From assembly GCA_945877255.1 (NCBI GenBank), contig CAMCRE010000003.1:62001-126000 (forward strand): 64,000 nt of DNA, read 5' to 3'. Shown here piece by piece: positions 46,402 to 56,045 of this stretch. The position numbers and the translations under genes were made by a program. Numbering within the stretch: the stretch's first letter is position 1; every line of letters starts with the position of its first letter. This DNA comes from an uncultured Erysipelotrichaceae bacterium. Its GTDB lineage: Bacteria; Bacillota_I; Bacilli_A; Erysipelotrichales; Erysipelotrichaceae. The notes under the pieces are model-generated. The model was not told the DNA's origin. It saw only the letters and a list, made by a program, of their open reading frames with translations, and made no database searches.

Positions 46402-47001
46402 ATGGATATTTTACTTGCAGAAGACCAGAGTATGTTACGTGATGCTTTAGCGAAATTACTTAGTTTGAACGATGAAGTTAAACATGTTAGTCTAGCTAAA
46501 GATGGCGAAGAAGCTATACAAATTTTACAACTGAAAATTTTTGATGTCGTAATTTTAGATATAGAAATGCCAAAAAAGACAGGTCTAGATGTTCTAGAGT
46601 GGATACGCAAAAATAAAATTAACACAAAAGTAATAATCATTACAACTTTTAAAAGATGCGGATATTTCGAAAGAGCAATCAACAATAACATAGACGCATA
46701 CGTTTTAAAAGAACGTTCAATAGATGAATTAATGAAAACTATAAAAAATGTTATAGCTGGAAATAAAGAATATTCTCCCGAACTAATGGAAAATATCTTT
46801 ACAACAAAAAATCCATTAACAACTCAAGAAGTAGAAATTTTAAAAAAAATTTCTTTAGGATTATCTAACAAAGAAATTGCCGAAAATCTACATTTTTCCA
46901 ATGGCACTATAAGAAATTACATTTCTATAATTTTAATGAAATTAAATACAAATAATCGATTATTAGCTGTCAAATTAGCAAAAGAAAATGGATGGATATA
47001 A
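46402..47001 (+). CDS. NarL/LuxR-family response regulator (YvfU type)
   Basis: A 199-residue regulator. The receiver has LAEDQSM, the phosphoacceptor Asp in [13 protein letters not shown] (about D53), Thr in IITTF and Lys in VLKERS. The C-terminal LuxR helix-turn-helix reads [25 protein letters not shown]. It starts two bases after the kinase gene. It probably controls the transporter genes, perhaps through the palindrome at 43622-43639. Confidence 0.9.
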   Translation: MDILLAEDQSMLRDALAKLLSLNDEVKHVSLAKDGEEAIQILQLKIFDVVILDIEMPKKTGLDVLEWIRKNKINTKVIIITTFKRCGYFERAINNNIDAYVLKERSIDELMKTIKNVIAGNKEYSPELMENIFTTKNPLTTQEVEILKKISLGLSNKEIAENLHFSNGTIRNYISIILMKLNTNNRLLAVKLAKENGWI

Positions 47002-47124
47002 AATGAAGTTAATTAGATGATACCTATCTATTACTTACTTTATATCTAAGTTTCAAATAATAAATTACTAACCTATTTAAGTCATAATTGTACAAAAATA
47101 TTAGTTTTACTAGTGAACTACACA

Positions 47125-47140
47125 CTATGCTGAAGCATAG
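47125..47140 (-). repeat. Right-end hairpin of the IS200/IS605 element
   Basis: CTATGC, loop TGAA, GCATAG. It lies about 125 bases beyond the tnpB stop, in the region where the omega RNA of TnpB would end. Confidence 0.7.
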
Positions 47141-47265
47141 GTGCTTCCTGCTTCATCCTTTACTGCACTTATCGTCTTATTACTAAGAACAAAAATGTCT
47201 TACACAAAGTCCACAGGCTTATATTCGGGTAGTCCCTACCCTATGTATTTTATTATTTTTCTATT

Positions 47266-48360
47266 CTATGCTATTTTTAGCTGTCTTAGTCCTTCGTTTT
47301 TTATATTTATTGCGGCATTTACGTCTCTGTCTATTCTATTACCACACTCACAACTATATACTCTCTCAGATAACTTTATTTGTTTTTTATTTTTACATTT
47401 GCTACAAATTTGACTGCTTGGATACCACTTATCTATTTTTACAAAATATTTTCCTCTGTCTTGTAATTTATACGCCAACATATTTTGAAAAAGTCCATAG
47501 CCATTATCCAGTGTCGCTTTTCCATTCCCAAAATCTTTATTTGATATAGCTTTCATATCTAAACTTTCTACACATATGACGTCATACAAGTTGGCTATCC
47601 TTGTACTTTCTTTATGCAGAAAATCTCGTCTTTGATTTGATATATGATTTTGTAACTTTGCAACTTTCATCCTTGCATTTTTTCTATTGTTTGAACCTTT
47701 TTCTTTTTTTGATAATTTTCTTTGTAGTCTTGCTAATTTCTTCTCAGATTTTCTATAATATTTAGGACTTCCACAAGTTTTACCATTACTATCTGTATAT
47801 AGTCCATCTGACTTATAGTCTAATCCTATTACTTTATCTGTAATGACTACTTTTTCAATTTGTTTGTTATATTCGTATAGAATACTTGCATAGTATGTCC
47901 CATCTTTTTCTTGGGTTATTGTTGCTGATTTTATAATCCAACCTTCTTCTGCTTGTCTGTGTATTTTTGCTTTTATCTCTCCTATTTTAGGCAATTTTAT
48001 TTTATTTATATTTATTTGAATTGTTCCTTTTTGATTATTTGTTGTATATGTTTTTTTACTCTTTTTTGCTGATTTATATTTTGGAAAACCTATTTTCTTG
48101 TCTCTAAAAAAAATTTTATACGCTTTTTGTAAATTTAATTGAATATTTGTTAGTGCTAAACTATCTACTTCTTTAAGGTATTCATATTCTTTTTTGTATT
48201 TTGCTGGAGTTGTCTGTAAGGATTTTTTCGTTTCTTTATAGTAATTGATTTTGTCTGATAACATCAAATTCCATATTTTTCTGCAACATCCAAATGTTTT
48301 TTGTAATAATTCTTCTTGGTTTTTATTTGGATATATTCGATATTTTATCGCTTTATTCAT
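47266..48360 (-). CDS. tnpB: TnpB RNA-guided nuclease of IS200/IS605
   Basis: A full-length 364-residue TnpB. The RuvC residues are D181 (GLDYKSDG), E265 (ICVESLDM) and D346 (RDVNAAINI), and the zinc ribbon has C319, C322, C337 and C339. TnpB cuts DNA matching a guide RNA made from the element's right end. The gene looks intact, in contrast to tnpA. GGAGG stands upstream of the ATG, 13 bases after the position of the original tnpA stop. Confidence 0.95.
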   Translation of the reverse strand: MNKAIKYRIYPNKNQEELLQKTFGCCRKIWNLMLSDKINYYKETKKSLQTTPAKYKKEYEYLKEVDSLALTNIQLNLQKAYKIFFRDKKIGFPKYKSAKKSKKTYTTNNQKGTIQININKIKLPKIGEIKAKIHRQAEEGWIIKSATITQEKDGTYYASILYEYNKQIEKVVITDKVIGLDYKSDGLYTDSNGKTCGSPKYYRKSEKKLARLQRKLSKKEKGSNNRKNARMKVAKLQNHISNQRRDFLHKESTRIANLYDVICVESLDMKAISNKDFGNGKATLDNGYGLFQNMLAYKLQDRGKYFVKIDKWYPSSQICSKCKNKKQIKLSERVYSCECGNRIDRDVNAAINIKNEGLRQLKIA

Positions 48361-48387
48361 TACAAACTGCCTCCTATCCTTGATTTT

Positions 48388-48774
48388 CTATATAATTTTT
48401 AGCGTTTCTTCTGACACATTGCCTACTGAACAAATGAAATAGCCATCTGTCCAAAAGGTTTTTTCCTTCCAAAAGTGCTTTTTCAAATAAACATCATATT
48501 TCTTCCATATATGATAAGTCGTATAACTTTTTATAGTTTTTACCAATATTGACAAATTTATATTTGGTTTTGTTTCTATCATATAATGTATATGGTCTTT
48601 ATCTGTTTCCACATATTTTATATTTACATGATGTCTTTTACAAATAACACAAGAATATTGTTTTATATCATTAGATATTTGATTTGATATTAGTAGTTTT
48701 TTTCTATATTTACATACAAGTATCAAATGATACTGTAATAAGTATTTATTATGACTTCCACCATTCCATTTCAT
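48388..48774 (-). pseudogene. tnpA: IS200-type Y1 transposase TnpA, frameshifted before the catalytic Tyr
   Basis: The 128-residue frame has the HUH motif (H61, H63 in DHIHYMI) and the conserved YFICSVGNVSEET, but stops at LKII. Adding one A to the A5 run at 48396-48400 would restore LKNYIENQG and a stop at 48374, the normal end of this family with its nucleophilic Tyr. The protein as read therefore lacks the catalytic Tyr and cannot transpose. Confidence 0.88.
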
Positions 48775-48822
48775 ATTTTTATTGTACCATACATAAAAGT
48801 AAAATTATACCAATTCATCTCA

Positions 48823-48838
48823 CGAAGCTAAAGCTTCG
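48823..48838 (-). repeat. Left-end hairpin of the IS200/IS605 element
   Basis: CGAAGCT, two-base loop, AGCTTCG, about 50 bases upstream of tnpA. Such imperfectly placed hairpins are recognised by TnpA at each end. Confidence 0.7.
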
Positions 48839-48894
48839 GAGAGTTCTTGGAGTGTTTTTTTAAATCATCATTAGAAAAACTACGCTATCATACA

Positions 48895-48929
48895 AAAAAA
48901 TGTGTACCAAATTTGGATACACATTTTTT
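48895..48929 (-). terminator. Terminator of the envelope/division block
   Basis: AAAAAATGTGTA (48895-48906) pairs with TACACATTTTTT (48918-48929) and CCAAA with TTTGG inside. It lies 15 bases after the stop of the beta-lactamase-like gene. It can work in both directions. Confidence 0.88.
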
Positions 48930-48943
48930 ACATATCATTCTCA

Positions 48944-49882
48944 CTACTGATCATTTTTAAAATATTCGACACTAATATCTACAATATCAGCCATCACTTG
49001 TTGAGCTAATTTAAATCCTAAATTTTTAGTGTATATTGACATCGTAAATGGTTTTTCAGTAAACACAATTCCTAAAACATTGTAGTTCCCATCATAATCA
49101 CCATATTTTTGAGCAATATCCAGTCCTCTTTTATTGTAATCTAAATAATTACCACGATTAGCTTTACGCAATAAATTTAAAATATATTCATATTGTGTGC
49201 GGTTATTATATAACGTTAATAATACATCATTTGCGAAATTAGCAGAAATGAAATTGCCGTTTTTTGCAATATTCACAATATTATAATTTGCGCTATATTT
49301 ATTAGCAAGCTGTGTAAACTGTGAATATCCTCCTAAATATCGATATAATAAATGACCTGGGGTGTTTTCTGAGAATTGTAGTAATTGTGTCAATAAAACA
49401 TCTAATTTGACTTTACTACCTGCTTTATATGTTCTTCCAATATAATCATTATCATAATCAGAAGCAGCAACAGTATATCTTGTATTCAACGTGATCTCAC
49501 CACTATTAATACGATCAACATAAAGCATCGCTAAACTTAATTTATACGTACTGGCAGCAACTCTTACAACATCTGGATTTAAAGTGTATATTTTTTCATT
49601 TGAATTCGCATCAGAAATAACGATACTGACATTATCTGTATTAATTTTTTTGCTTTCTAAATAATCATCAATTTTATCTTTAAATAATTGTTGTGAATCA
49701 ACTTCTTTATTTACGACTACCGTTTCAACTTGTGTTACAACAGGTGTTTGCTTACGCAACTCTAATCGTTGTAACGCTATTCTAAAAATTTGAAACGTCA
49801 AAAATATTAAAATAGCCAGTAAAATTAGAAGAATAGAAAACAGTACTATCAAGCGATCGTATCTTAGTTTTCTTTTCTTCAT
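48944..49882 (-). CDS. Membrane-anchored class A beta-lactamase-like serine hydrolase
   Basis: A 312-residue protein with one N-terminal membrane anchor (residues about 11-34) and an extracellular domain with STYK as SxxK, SEN as SxN and KYG in place of KTG. It resembles PBP-related class A beta-lactamase-fold proteins of Firmicutes. The altered third motif and membrane anchor suggest a cell wall function rather than drug resistance. It lies three bases after fakA. Confidence 0.82.
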   Translation of the reverse strand: MKKRKLRYDRLIVLFSILLILLAILIFLTFQIFRIALQRLELRKQTPVVTQVETVVVNKEVDSQQLFKDKIDDYLESKKINTDNVSIVISDANSNEKIYTLNPDVVRVAASTYKLSLAMLYVDRINSGEITLNTRYTVAASDYDNDYIGRTYKAGSKVKLDVLLTQLLQFSENTPGHLLYRYLGGYSQFTQLANKYSANYNIVNIAKNGNFISANFANDVLLTLYNNRTQYEYILNLLRKANRGNYLDYNKRGLDIAQKYGDYDGNYNVLGIVFTEKPFTMSIYTKNLGFKLAQQVMADIVDISVEYFKNDQ

Positions 49883-49885
49883 ATT

Positions 49886-51475
49886 TTAAATTACACCAAC
49901 GATAAAACTATATACCGGTTGGTTACCTTGATATACCTCTAATTCAATATCAAATGTTTCTTCAATATAAGATTCAATTTCTGATTGTTCTTCCGCACTA
50001 ACATCTTCACCTACTAATAAGTAGACTACTTCAGAATCTTCATTTATCATCACATTCAATAAATTTTTCAAAGCTTCTTTTTTAGATACTGATGAGGCAA
50101 TAATTGATTTTTCTTTAATTGCTATAAACTCATTCTCTTTAATTTCAATTCCATCAAATACTGTATCTTTCACAGCATATGTAATTTGACCAGTTTGAAT
50201 TTCTTCAATTGCTGCCATCATATTGTTTGTGTTATCTTCCACTTTTCCTTCAGGATTATACATCATACACGCATTCATTCCTTGTGGGAAAGATTTACTT
50301 GGAATAACAATAACATTTTTATGCTCTACAATTTCACTTGCTTGTTGTGCTGCTAAAATAATATTTGAATTATTTGGTAAAATATAAATTGTTTCTGCGT
50401 TTACTTTTTCAATTGCACTCACAAAATCCTCTGTTGATGGATTCATTGTTTGTCCACCAGACACAACATAATCAACACGCAACGACTTAAACATTTCAGT
50501 TACACCTTCACCAACACCAACTGCAATTAAACCAAATTTTGATTGTGGTTGTGATACCGTTAAGTTTTCATGTTGTTCTTGCATATTTTCTATTTTTAAT
50601 TTCACAAATTCACCATATTGTTGACCATAATTTAATGCTACTCCAGGTGTTAAAGTATGAACATGTACTTTTACAAGATCATCTTCTGACACAACAACTA
50701 ATGAATTACCAATTGATAATAATTCTTCTTTTAATTTTTCATCTGAATAATATTTAGATGCATCTAAACGAATAATAAATTCTGTACAATATCCAAACTC
50801 TTCGTGATCGTGTTCAATAGCTGCATTTGATGTTGCTGCAGCAATTTTTTCACTTGTAATGATATTACCTTTTAATGCTTCTAAAAAACCTTCTAAAATG
50901 TAAACTAAACCACGCCCACCACTATCAACGACATTAGCTTCTTTTAATATTGGTAATAATTCTGGTGTTCTTTCTAAACTAGCAAGTGCTTCAGCAACAA
51001 ATTTTTCAAATAATTCAACACAGCACATATTATCTTCTGCATAATGTAATGTATAATATGCTGCTTCTCTAATAACTGTTAAAATTGTGCCTTCAACAGG
51101 TTTAATTACAGCTTTATATGCGACAGCAGCACCTTCATTAAATGCACCAGCCAATGTTTTAGCGTCCACTACTTCATAATTTTGAAGATAATTTGCTACT
51201 CCTCTAAAAATTTGCGATAAAATTACACCTGAGTTACCTCTTGCACCCATTAATAGTCCACGTGATAGTGCTTTACTAGCTTCTGCGATACTTTTGTGAT
51301 TAGACTTTAAAGTATCATTTACCCCTGCTGTAAATGTCATCGTCATATTGGAACCAGTATCTCCATCTGGTACAGGGAAAACATTTAACGCATCAACAAC
51401 ATGTTGATGATTTGCTAAATTATTTTTTCCATTCTCCAACATTTTTAAAAATATTTCTAAGTTAATTTTATTCAT
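49886..51475 (-). CDS. fakA: Fatty acid kinase FakA (DAK/YloV family)
   Basis: A 529-residue protein. The N-terminal DhaL-like ATP-binding domain has NVFPVPDGDTGSNMTMT and RGARGNSGVILSQ, with VVDSGGRGLVYILEG next; the C-terminal DegV-like part ends near SFIVGVI. FakA phosphorylates FakB-bound fatty acids for phospholipid synthesis. The FakB partner is not in this window. It is paired with an Asp23-family gene seven bases upstream, as in B. subtilis yloU-yloV. Confidence 0.94.
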   Translation of the reverse strand: MNKINLEIFLKMLENGKNNLANHQHVVDALNVFPVPDGDTGSNMTMTFTAGVNDTLKSNHKSIAEASKALSRGLLMGARGNSGVILSQIFRGVANYLQNYEVVDAKTLAGAFNEGAAVAYKAVIKPVEGTILTVIREAAYYTLHYAEDNMCCVELFEKFVAEALASLERTPELLPILKEANVVDSGGRGLVYILEGFLEALKGNIITSEKIAAATSNAAIEHDHEEFGYCTEFIIRLDASKYYSDEKLKEELLSIGNSLVVVSEDDLVKVHVHTLTPGVALNYGQQYGEFVKLKIENMQEQHENLTVSQPQSKFGLIAVGVGEGVTEMFKSLRVDYVVSGGQTMNPSTEDFVSAIEKVNAETIYILPNNSNIILAAQQASEIVEHKNVIVIPSKSFPQGMNACMMYNPEGKVEDNTNNMMAAIEEIQTGQITYAVKDTVFDGIEIKENEFIAIKEKSIIASSVSKKEALKNLLNVMINEDSEVVYLLVGEDVSAEEQSEIESYIEETFDIELEVYQGNQPVYSFIVGVI

Positions 51476-51482
51476 AGTTCAC

Positions 51483-51842
51483 CTACTTAATTTCTTTAAC
51501 TCCTTGTACGTATACATTAATTTGGTTAAATGATAAATCTAAAACATTTTCTAATGTATATTTTACTTTTTTTTGTACTTCATGTACAACTTCTGAAATT
51601 TTCACCCCAAAAGAAACCACAATATATAAATCAAGTGCTAATTCATTTTCAACTTCACGTACGACAACACCTTTAGTGTAATTATTTTTCTTTAATAATT
51701 CTGAAATACCATCTTTAATAAAATTTTTAGATGCCATTCCTACGACACCATAACATTCACTAATGACACCACCTGTTAAAGAAGCAATTGCTTCTGTAGT
51801 AACATTAATTGTTCCTAATTCTGTTGTTTGTTTTATTGACAT
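51483..51842 (-). CDS. Asp23/Gls24-family protein (YloU type)
   Basis: A 119-residue protein with TTEAIASLTGGVISECYGVVGMAS and LDLYIVVSFGVKISEVVHEVQKKVKYTLE, both typical of the family. It likely contributes to envelope homeostasis next to FakA; the molecular task of the single-domain forms is not clear. AGGAAA precedes the ATG. Confidence 0.92.
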   Translation of the reverse strand: MSIKQTTELGTINVTTEAIASLTGGVISECYGVVGMASKNFIKDGISELLKKNNYTKGVVVREVENELALDLYIVVSFGVKISEVVHEVQKKVKYTLENVLDLSFNQINVYVQGVKEIK

Positions 51843-51855
51843 ATTTCCTCACTTT

Positions 51856-52635
51856 CTATGGACATGCAAATTTATATGCACTATTGTTTACGCCATCTAA
51901 TTGTATACAGATTCGATTACCACCGATTGATTCAATAATGTTGTTGTAATTTGAAATGAGTGATAAATCTCCTAAACTCGCAAATATTTGATTGCCGTCA
52001 TCCATCATTAATTTAATCATATTTTTATCATAACTAGTTGCATAACCACTAATTTCTGAAATACGACTAATGATATTAGAATCTAATTCAGATAATGATT
52101 TAATAACTTTATCAAAAAATGCTTCCTCGCTAATATTAATTTTAGGTAAATTAATAATATAATCAGAAATAGTTGGTAATTTTATTTTTTTCAAATCACC
52201 ACTAATGAAATCAATACTATCTTCATTAATAACATATCCTAATAATTTTATTTCAGTTACATCTATTACAATTTCACCTAAATAATTATTTTTGATTTTA
52301 TACGATTTAATGAAATCACTTTTTGCTTTTGGTTTGAATATATTATTAATAAACAAATATTTCATTTTTGTCGTTATTCCAACTGCTTCAACAACTTGAT
52401 CATGCGTTAAAATTTTATTGTTGGTGACACGAATATTAGCAACATTTGAAACATCCAACAATAAGTATACCACAAATAACAATAAAAAGCCGATAATTTT
52501 AATTTTGCGGTATTTTTTTCGCTTTTTGACTTTCTCTTTTTTTAAAGTTTTATAATTAGCTTCCTCTTCTTCTAAAGATATATCCGAAAAAACCGCATCA
52601 TCATTTAATAAAGGAATATCTAATTCATCACGCAT
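51856..52635 (-). CDS. divIB: Cell division protein DivIB/FtsQ
   Basis: A 259-residue single-pass protein: an acidic then basic cytosolic region, a membrane helix (residues about 46-63, IKIIGFLLLFVVYLLLDVS), a POTRA domain (VANIRVTNNKILTHDQVVEAVGI) and the beta domain. It bridges division proteins at the septum. It overlaps murG by eight bases, matching the cell wall cluster order known in Firmicutes. Confidence 0.88.
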   Translation of the reverse strand: MRDELDIPLLNDDAVFSDISLEEEEANYKTLKKEKVKKRKKYRKIKIIGFLLLFVVYLLLDVSNVANIRVTNNKILTHDQVVEAVGITTKMKYLFINNIFKPKAKSDFIKSYKIKNNYLGEIVIDVTEIKLLGYVINEDSIDFISGDLKKIKLPTISDYIINLPKINISEEAFFDKVIKSLSELDSNIISRISEISGYATSYDKNMIKLMMDDGNQIFASLGDLSLISNYNNIIESIGGNRICIQLDGVNNSAYKFACP

Positions 52636-53692
52636 TTAAAATTTCCTCAATATAATTCAAAATATCATCAATTGCATTTGGTGTACCTAACTTCAACGCA
52701 TTTTCTTGTAATGTTTTTTTAAATATTTCATTACCTAATACTTGAGAAATACAATTGTTTAAACGATCAACTGTTACATCTTCTTCTTTAATTCGTACAC
52801 TTGCTTTTTCTTTAATTAATACATTGGCATTAAAATTTTGATGATTATGTGCCACAAACGGACTTGGAATTAAAATTGATGCCATACCTAACGCAGTAAT
52901 TTCAGAAACAGTTGTTGCACCTGCTCGTGTAACAATTAAATCAATATTTTTTAATATTTTCCCTAATTCTAAATAATCATACACATGAATGTTTTTATTT
53001 GTGATTTTATCTCTAAATTTTAAATAATCACGCTTACCTATCACATATAAATATTCATATTCTGGAGAAGCTTGATTAAAAAAATCAATTAACTTATGAT
53101 TCATTGTAACAGAACCTTGGCTTCCCATTACAAATAATACTTTTTGTTTAGTGGCAGATAAATTTAATGCTTGATAATATTCATCATCATATGCCGTAAT
53201 AATTTCACTTGCTCTTGGATTTCCTAATAAACGAACTTTTGCGTCTTTGTATTCGTTTAGTAAATTTTTATAACAAACAATCACACCATCGGTTTTTTTG
53301 TAAACGAGTTGATTTGTTTTTCCCATAATTGAGTTTTGTTCGTGAATCATTGTTTTAATATTCATTTTTTGTGCAACCAACAACAATGGTAAACTAATAT
53401 AACCCCCGAACCCCATTACTAAATCTGGTTTAAATTGTTTAATTATTTTTCGTGCAACAACCATACATTTTGCCACACTCGTCAATGCTTGAATACGCTG
53501 AATGACATTTCCCTCATAACTTGTGATTTTCATCGCTTCAAATGCAAAACCGTGTTGCGGAATAATTGTTTTTTCCATACGATCATCACTTCCAACGAAT
53601 AAAATTTCATGTTTGTGTTGCAGTCTTTTAGCAAGTGCTAATGCTGGATAAATATGTCCACCTGTTCCGCCTGTTGCAAATAAAATACGCAT
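52628..53692 (-). CDS. murG: UDP-GlcNAc transferase MurG
   Basis: A 354-residue GT28 enzyme that converts lipid I to lipid II at the inner membrane face. Motifs are FATGGTGGHIYPALALA, GFGGYISLPLLLVA, HEQNSIMGKTN and TRAGATTVSEITALGMASILIPSPF. Length is normal. Its ATG lies one base after the sortase stop. Confidence 0.97.
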   Translation of the reverse strand: MRILFATGGTGGHIYPALALAKRLQHKHEILFVGSDDRMEKTIIPQHGFAFEAMKITSYEGNVIQRIQALTSVAKCMVVARKIIKQFKPDLVMGFGGYISLPLLLVAQKMNIKTMIHEQNSIMGKTNQLVYKKTDGVIVCYKNLLNEYKDAKVRLLGNPRASEIITAYDDEYYQALNLSATKQKVLFVMGSQGSVTMNHKLIDFFNQASPEYEYLYVIGKRDYLKFRDKITNKNIHVYDYLELGKILKNIDLIVTRAGATTVSEITALGMASILIPSPFVAHNHQNFNANVLIKEKASVRIKEEDVTVDRLNNCISQVLGNEIFKKTLQENALKLGTPNAIDDILNYIEEILNA

Positions 53693-53693
53693 A

Positions 53694-54446
53694 TTATTTC
53701 AACTCTCTCACACGTAAGTGTAATAAGTCACGTGTGTTTTCTGCATCATAATAACCACAAGTTGACAGCGACACAATACTATCTGATTTTGTAACTTCTA
53801 TATCACGGATATATTTTGCATTTTTTTTCATATTTGCTAACCAAACAGCCATTTCAGCATCTGTATCTAGTCCAACCGTTTCATATGCTTGACCACCTAC
53901 TTTTGATGTTTCAAATGCAATAATATCTAATTGATAATTTTTTTCTGGTGTGAAAATATAAACTGTATCACGTTTGTCAAAAAACTCTTTAGAAAGAAAC
54001 TCTTTAATATCACCGAACATTGTACGATTACGCATATCATGACCATAAATAAACGTATGACGATCAGTAAAATTTGGATTGGCATCACCATCTAAAAATA
54101 TAGAACCTGGTGGCGAATAATTACCTTTTAAATCACGTCTTAAATAATAATTCGTGTTATTTTTTTTATAAACAATCGGATAAGAAATATTAGTGTTTGG
54201 AACTAAAATATACCCTACAATATCTGGATTAATTTCACGCAATTTATCAAAATTAACTTTAAACTCTTTATTTTCTTCAATTTTTTCTGGTATTTGAACA
54301 CTAATTGCGACATCTTCCTTAATTTGTTGTTGTTGGTGATCAGCCCAAAAAGAAATTCCTAGTTGTGTTGCACTATACACAAATACAACTAAACATATTA
54401 ATACAAGTATTTTTCTTAAAATAGATTTCCAATTTCTTTTTTTCAT
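53694..54446 (-). CDS. srtB: Class B sortase
   Basis: A 250-residue membrane-anchored transpeptidase with a helix at residues about 12-31. The catalytic His is in FIYGHDMRNRTMFGD, the Cys in VSLSTCGYYD and the Arg in LLHLRVREL. SrtB enzymes attach proteins to peptidoglycan, often for haem uptake or pili. No substrate with a sorting signal is seen in the window, so the target is unknown. It is encoded within the murG-divIB block. Confidence 0.92.
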   Translation of the reverse strand: MKKRNWKSILRKILVLICLVVFVYSATQLGISFWADHQQQQIKEDVAISVQIPEKIEENKEFKVNFDKLREINPDIVGYILVPNTNISYPIVYKKNNTNYYLRRDLKGNYSPPGSIFLDGDANPNFTDRHTFIYGHDMRNRTMFGDIKEFLSKEFFDKRDTVYIFTPEKNYQLDIIAFETSKVGGQAYETVGLDTDAEMAVWLANMKKNAKYIRDIEVTKSDSIVSLSTCGYYDAENTRDLLHLRVRELK

Positions 54447-54454
54447 AATTCCTC

Positions 54455-55315
54455 CTACTCAAATGGATCAATGTGAAACAATCCATTTAATTGTTCTGTT
54501 TTGACAGCATTAACGAATGCACAATTATCAATTTTTCGAATAATCTTAATTGCCGCACTTAATTGCTCTTCACTTACTACTGTATATAACATTTCTTTTT
54601 TAGCATTTGAATAACATCCTGTCCCACTAAATTTTGTGACGCCGTGATGGACATCAGCAATTAATGCATCACCGATTTCTTGATATTTTTCACTGATTAT
54701 AAACAAACAAACTTTTTTATATCGTCGATGAAATGTATTGATCACTTGGATAGAGCAAAATTGAAATAAAATCGAATACAAAGCTTTATTCCAATCAAAC
54801 AATATTCCTGATATTACAATGATACAAGCATTAAAAATTAGTACATAATTCCATGTTGAAATTTTCCATTTGTTGCTAGCGGCTAGTGCTAGAAAATCTG
54901 TACCACCTGAACTTAAATCACCTTTCAATAATACTAAAATACCTATTCCATTCACAATACCACCAAATAAAGCATAAAGTATCGGATCCCCTGTTAACAA
55001 CTTAACTGGAATGGCATCTACTAAAATAGATGTTAATATTAATGCTAAAATAGAAAAGAAAGTAAATTTTTTCCCTACGAAACGATAAGCAACTAACGCT
55101 GGGATAAAATTTAAAATAGCATTTAGTAGCGTATACGATATTTCAATACTATAAAATGACTTTAAAATTTGCTGGAGAAGAATAGCTAATCCACTAAATC
55201 CACCTGGAAATAACCCCGCACTTTTAACAAGTGTTTGAATATTAATCGCAACAATTCCACTTCCAATTATTACACATACTAAACGAAATAATAATTTATT
55301 TTTCAATTTAAACAT
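54455..55315 (-). CDS. YitT-family membrane protein
   Basis: A 286-residue protein. About five or six helices (SGIVAINIQTLVKSAGLFPGGFSGLAILLQQ is the family landmark at residues about 20-50, and GDLSSGGTDFLALA lies further on) are followed by a C-terminal DUF2179 domain (HHGVTKFSGTGCYSNAKKEMLYTVV). Function is not established; a transport role is often suggested. Confidence 0.9.
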   Translation of the reverse strand: MFKLKNKLLFRLVCVIIGSGIVAINIQTLVKSAGLFPGGFSGLAILLQQILKSFYSIEISYTLLNAILNFIPALVAYRFVGKKFTFFSILALILTSILVDAIPVKLLTGDPILYALFGGIVNGIGILVLLKGDLSSGGTDFLALAASNKWKISTWNYVLIFNACIIVISGILFDWNKALYSILFQFCSIQVINTFHRRYKKVCLFIISEKYQEIGDALIADVHHGVTKFSGTGCYSNAKKEMLYTVVSEEQLSAAIKIIRKIDNCAFVNAVKTEQLNGLFHIDPFE

Positions 55316-55351
55316 AACGCCTCACTCATATATTTTAGCATATTCACATTA

Positions 55352-56041
55352 TTATGACAATGATTTCTTTTTCATAATGCTAACTGCTAAAGTAATAAGT
55401 GCCATCCAAAGCATAAACCAACCAATAATTTTAAATACTAAAGCGTGAAATAATTCTAATGGAAACATGTTAATCATACGATCAACATTTGGATCGAGTA
55501 ACCATAATTCATTTGTAAAGAGCAAACGATGGAAACTATCCCAAAAATAATCAAAATTAGCTACTGCTATTACAATAATTAATAGCAATGCACTACTAAA
55601 AATAACTAAAGCTTGTTTGTAGTATTTAATGATTTTTAATGCGTCTTTTCTAAATTTAATATACATAAAAGATAACATACAAAACATCATAAACAATAAC
55701 ACCATTACAAAAGTTTTTGCAGAACTATATAAATTTCTAACATCAACCATGTGTGTTATTTCTTTATTATTAAATACTGATATTGTTTGATTATCTTGTT
55801 TCATTGTTGCTGTAATTGGTTTATTTTTATTAATGTATTCTAATAAACTTTTAGTTGCATCACGATATTCTATTTTTGTCATTTGGGTTGTTTTTTCAAT
55901 ATTTAATTTTGTATATTGTTTTTCAAAAAAACTCATGTTATTAACGTTCATAAAAATTGTTGAAAACAACACCAACAAAAACAAACAAATAAAAATGAAA
56001 ATAGCTGATATTTTTTTTAGTATTGGATATACTTTCGACAT
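55352..56041 (-). CDS. TIGR01906/DUF1461 membrane protein
   Basis: A 229-residue protein with about four helices. The C-terminal landmark FDYFWDSFHRLLFTNELWLLDPNVDRMINMFP is typical of DUF1461; the function is unknown. The start at 56041 is chosen because GGAG lies nine bases upstream and it leaves only a four-base gap to the RidA gene; a longer frame would overlap RidA by 80 bases. Confidence 0.82.
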   Translation of the reverse strand: MSKVYPILKKISAIFIFICLFLLVLFSTIFMNVNNMSFFEKQYTKLNIEKTTQMTKIEYRDATKSLLEYINKNKPITATMKQDNQTISVFNNKEITHMVDVRNLYSSAKTFVMVLLFMMFCMLSFMYIKFRKDALKIIKYYKQALVIFSSALLLIIVIAVANFDYFWDSFHRLLFTNELWLLDPNVDRMINMFPLELFHALVFKIIGWFMLWMALITLAVSIMKKKSLS

Positions 56042-56045
56042 CCGT

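Larger units (their letters stand above)
47113..48860 (-). mobile_element. IS200/IS605-family insertion sequence with tnpA and tnpB
   Basis: The element holds tnpA (frameshifted) then tnpB, both on the minus strand, bounded by hairpins instead of inverted repeats as usual for the family: 48823-48838 at the left end and 47125-47140 at the right end. The exact ends cannot be fixed from one copy; they are placed near 47113 and 48860. It lies just behind the ABC/two-component cassette. Confidence 0.82.
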
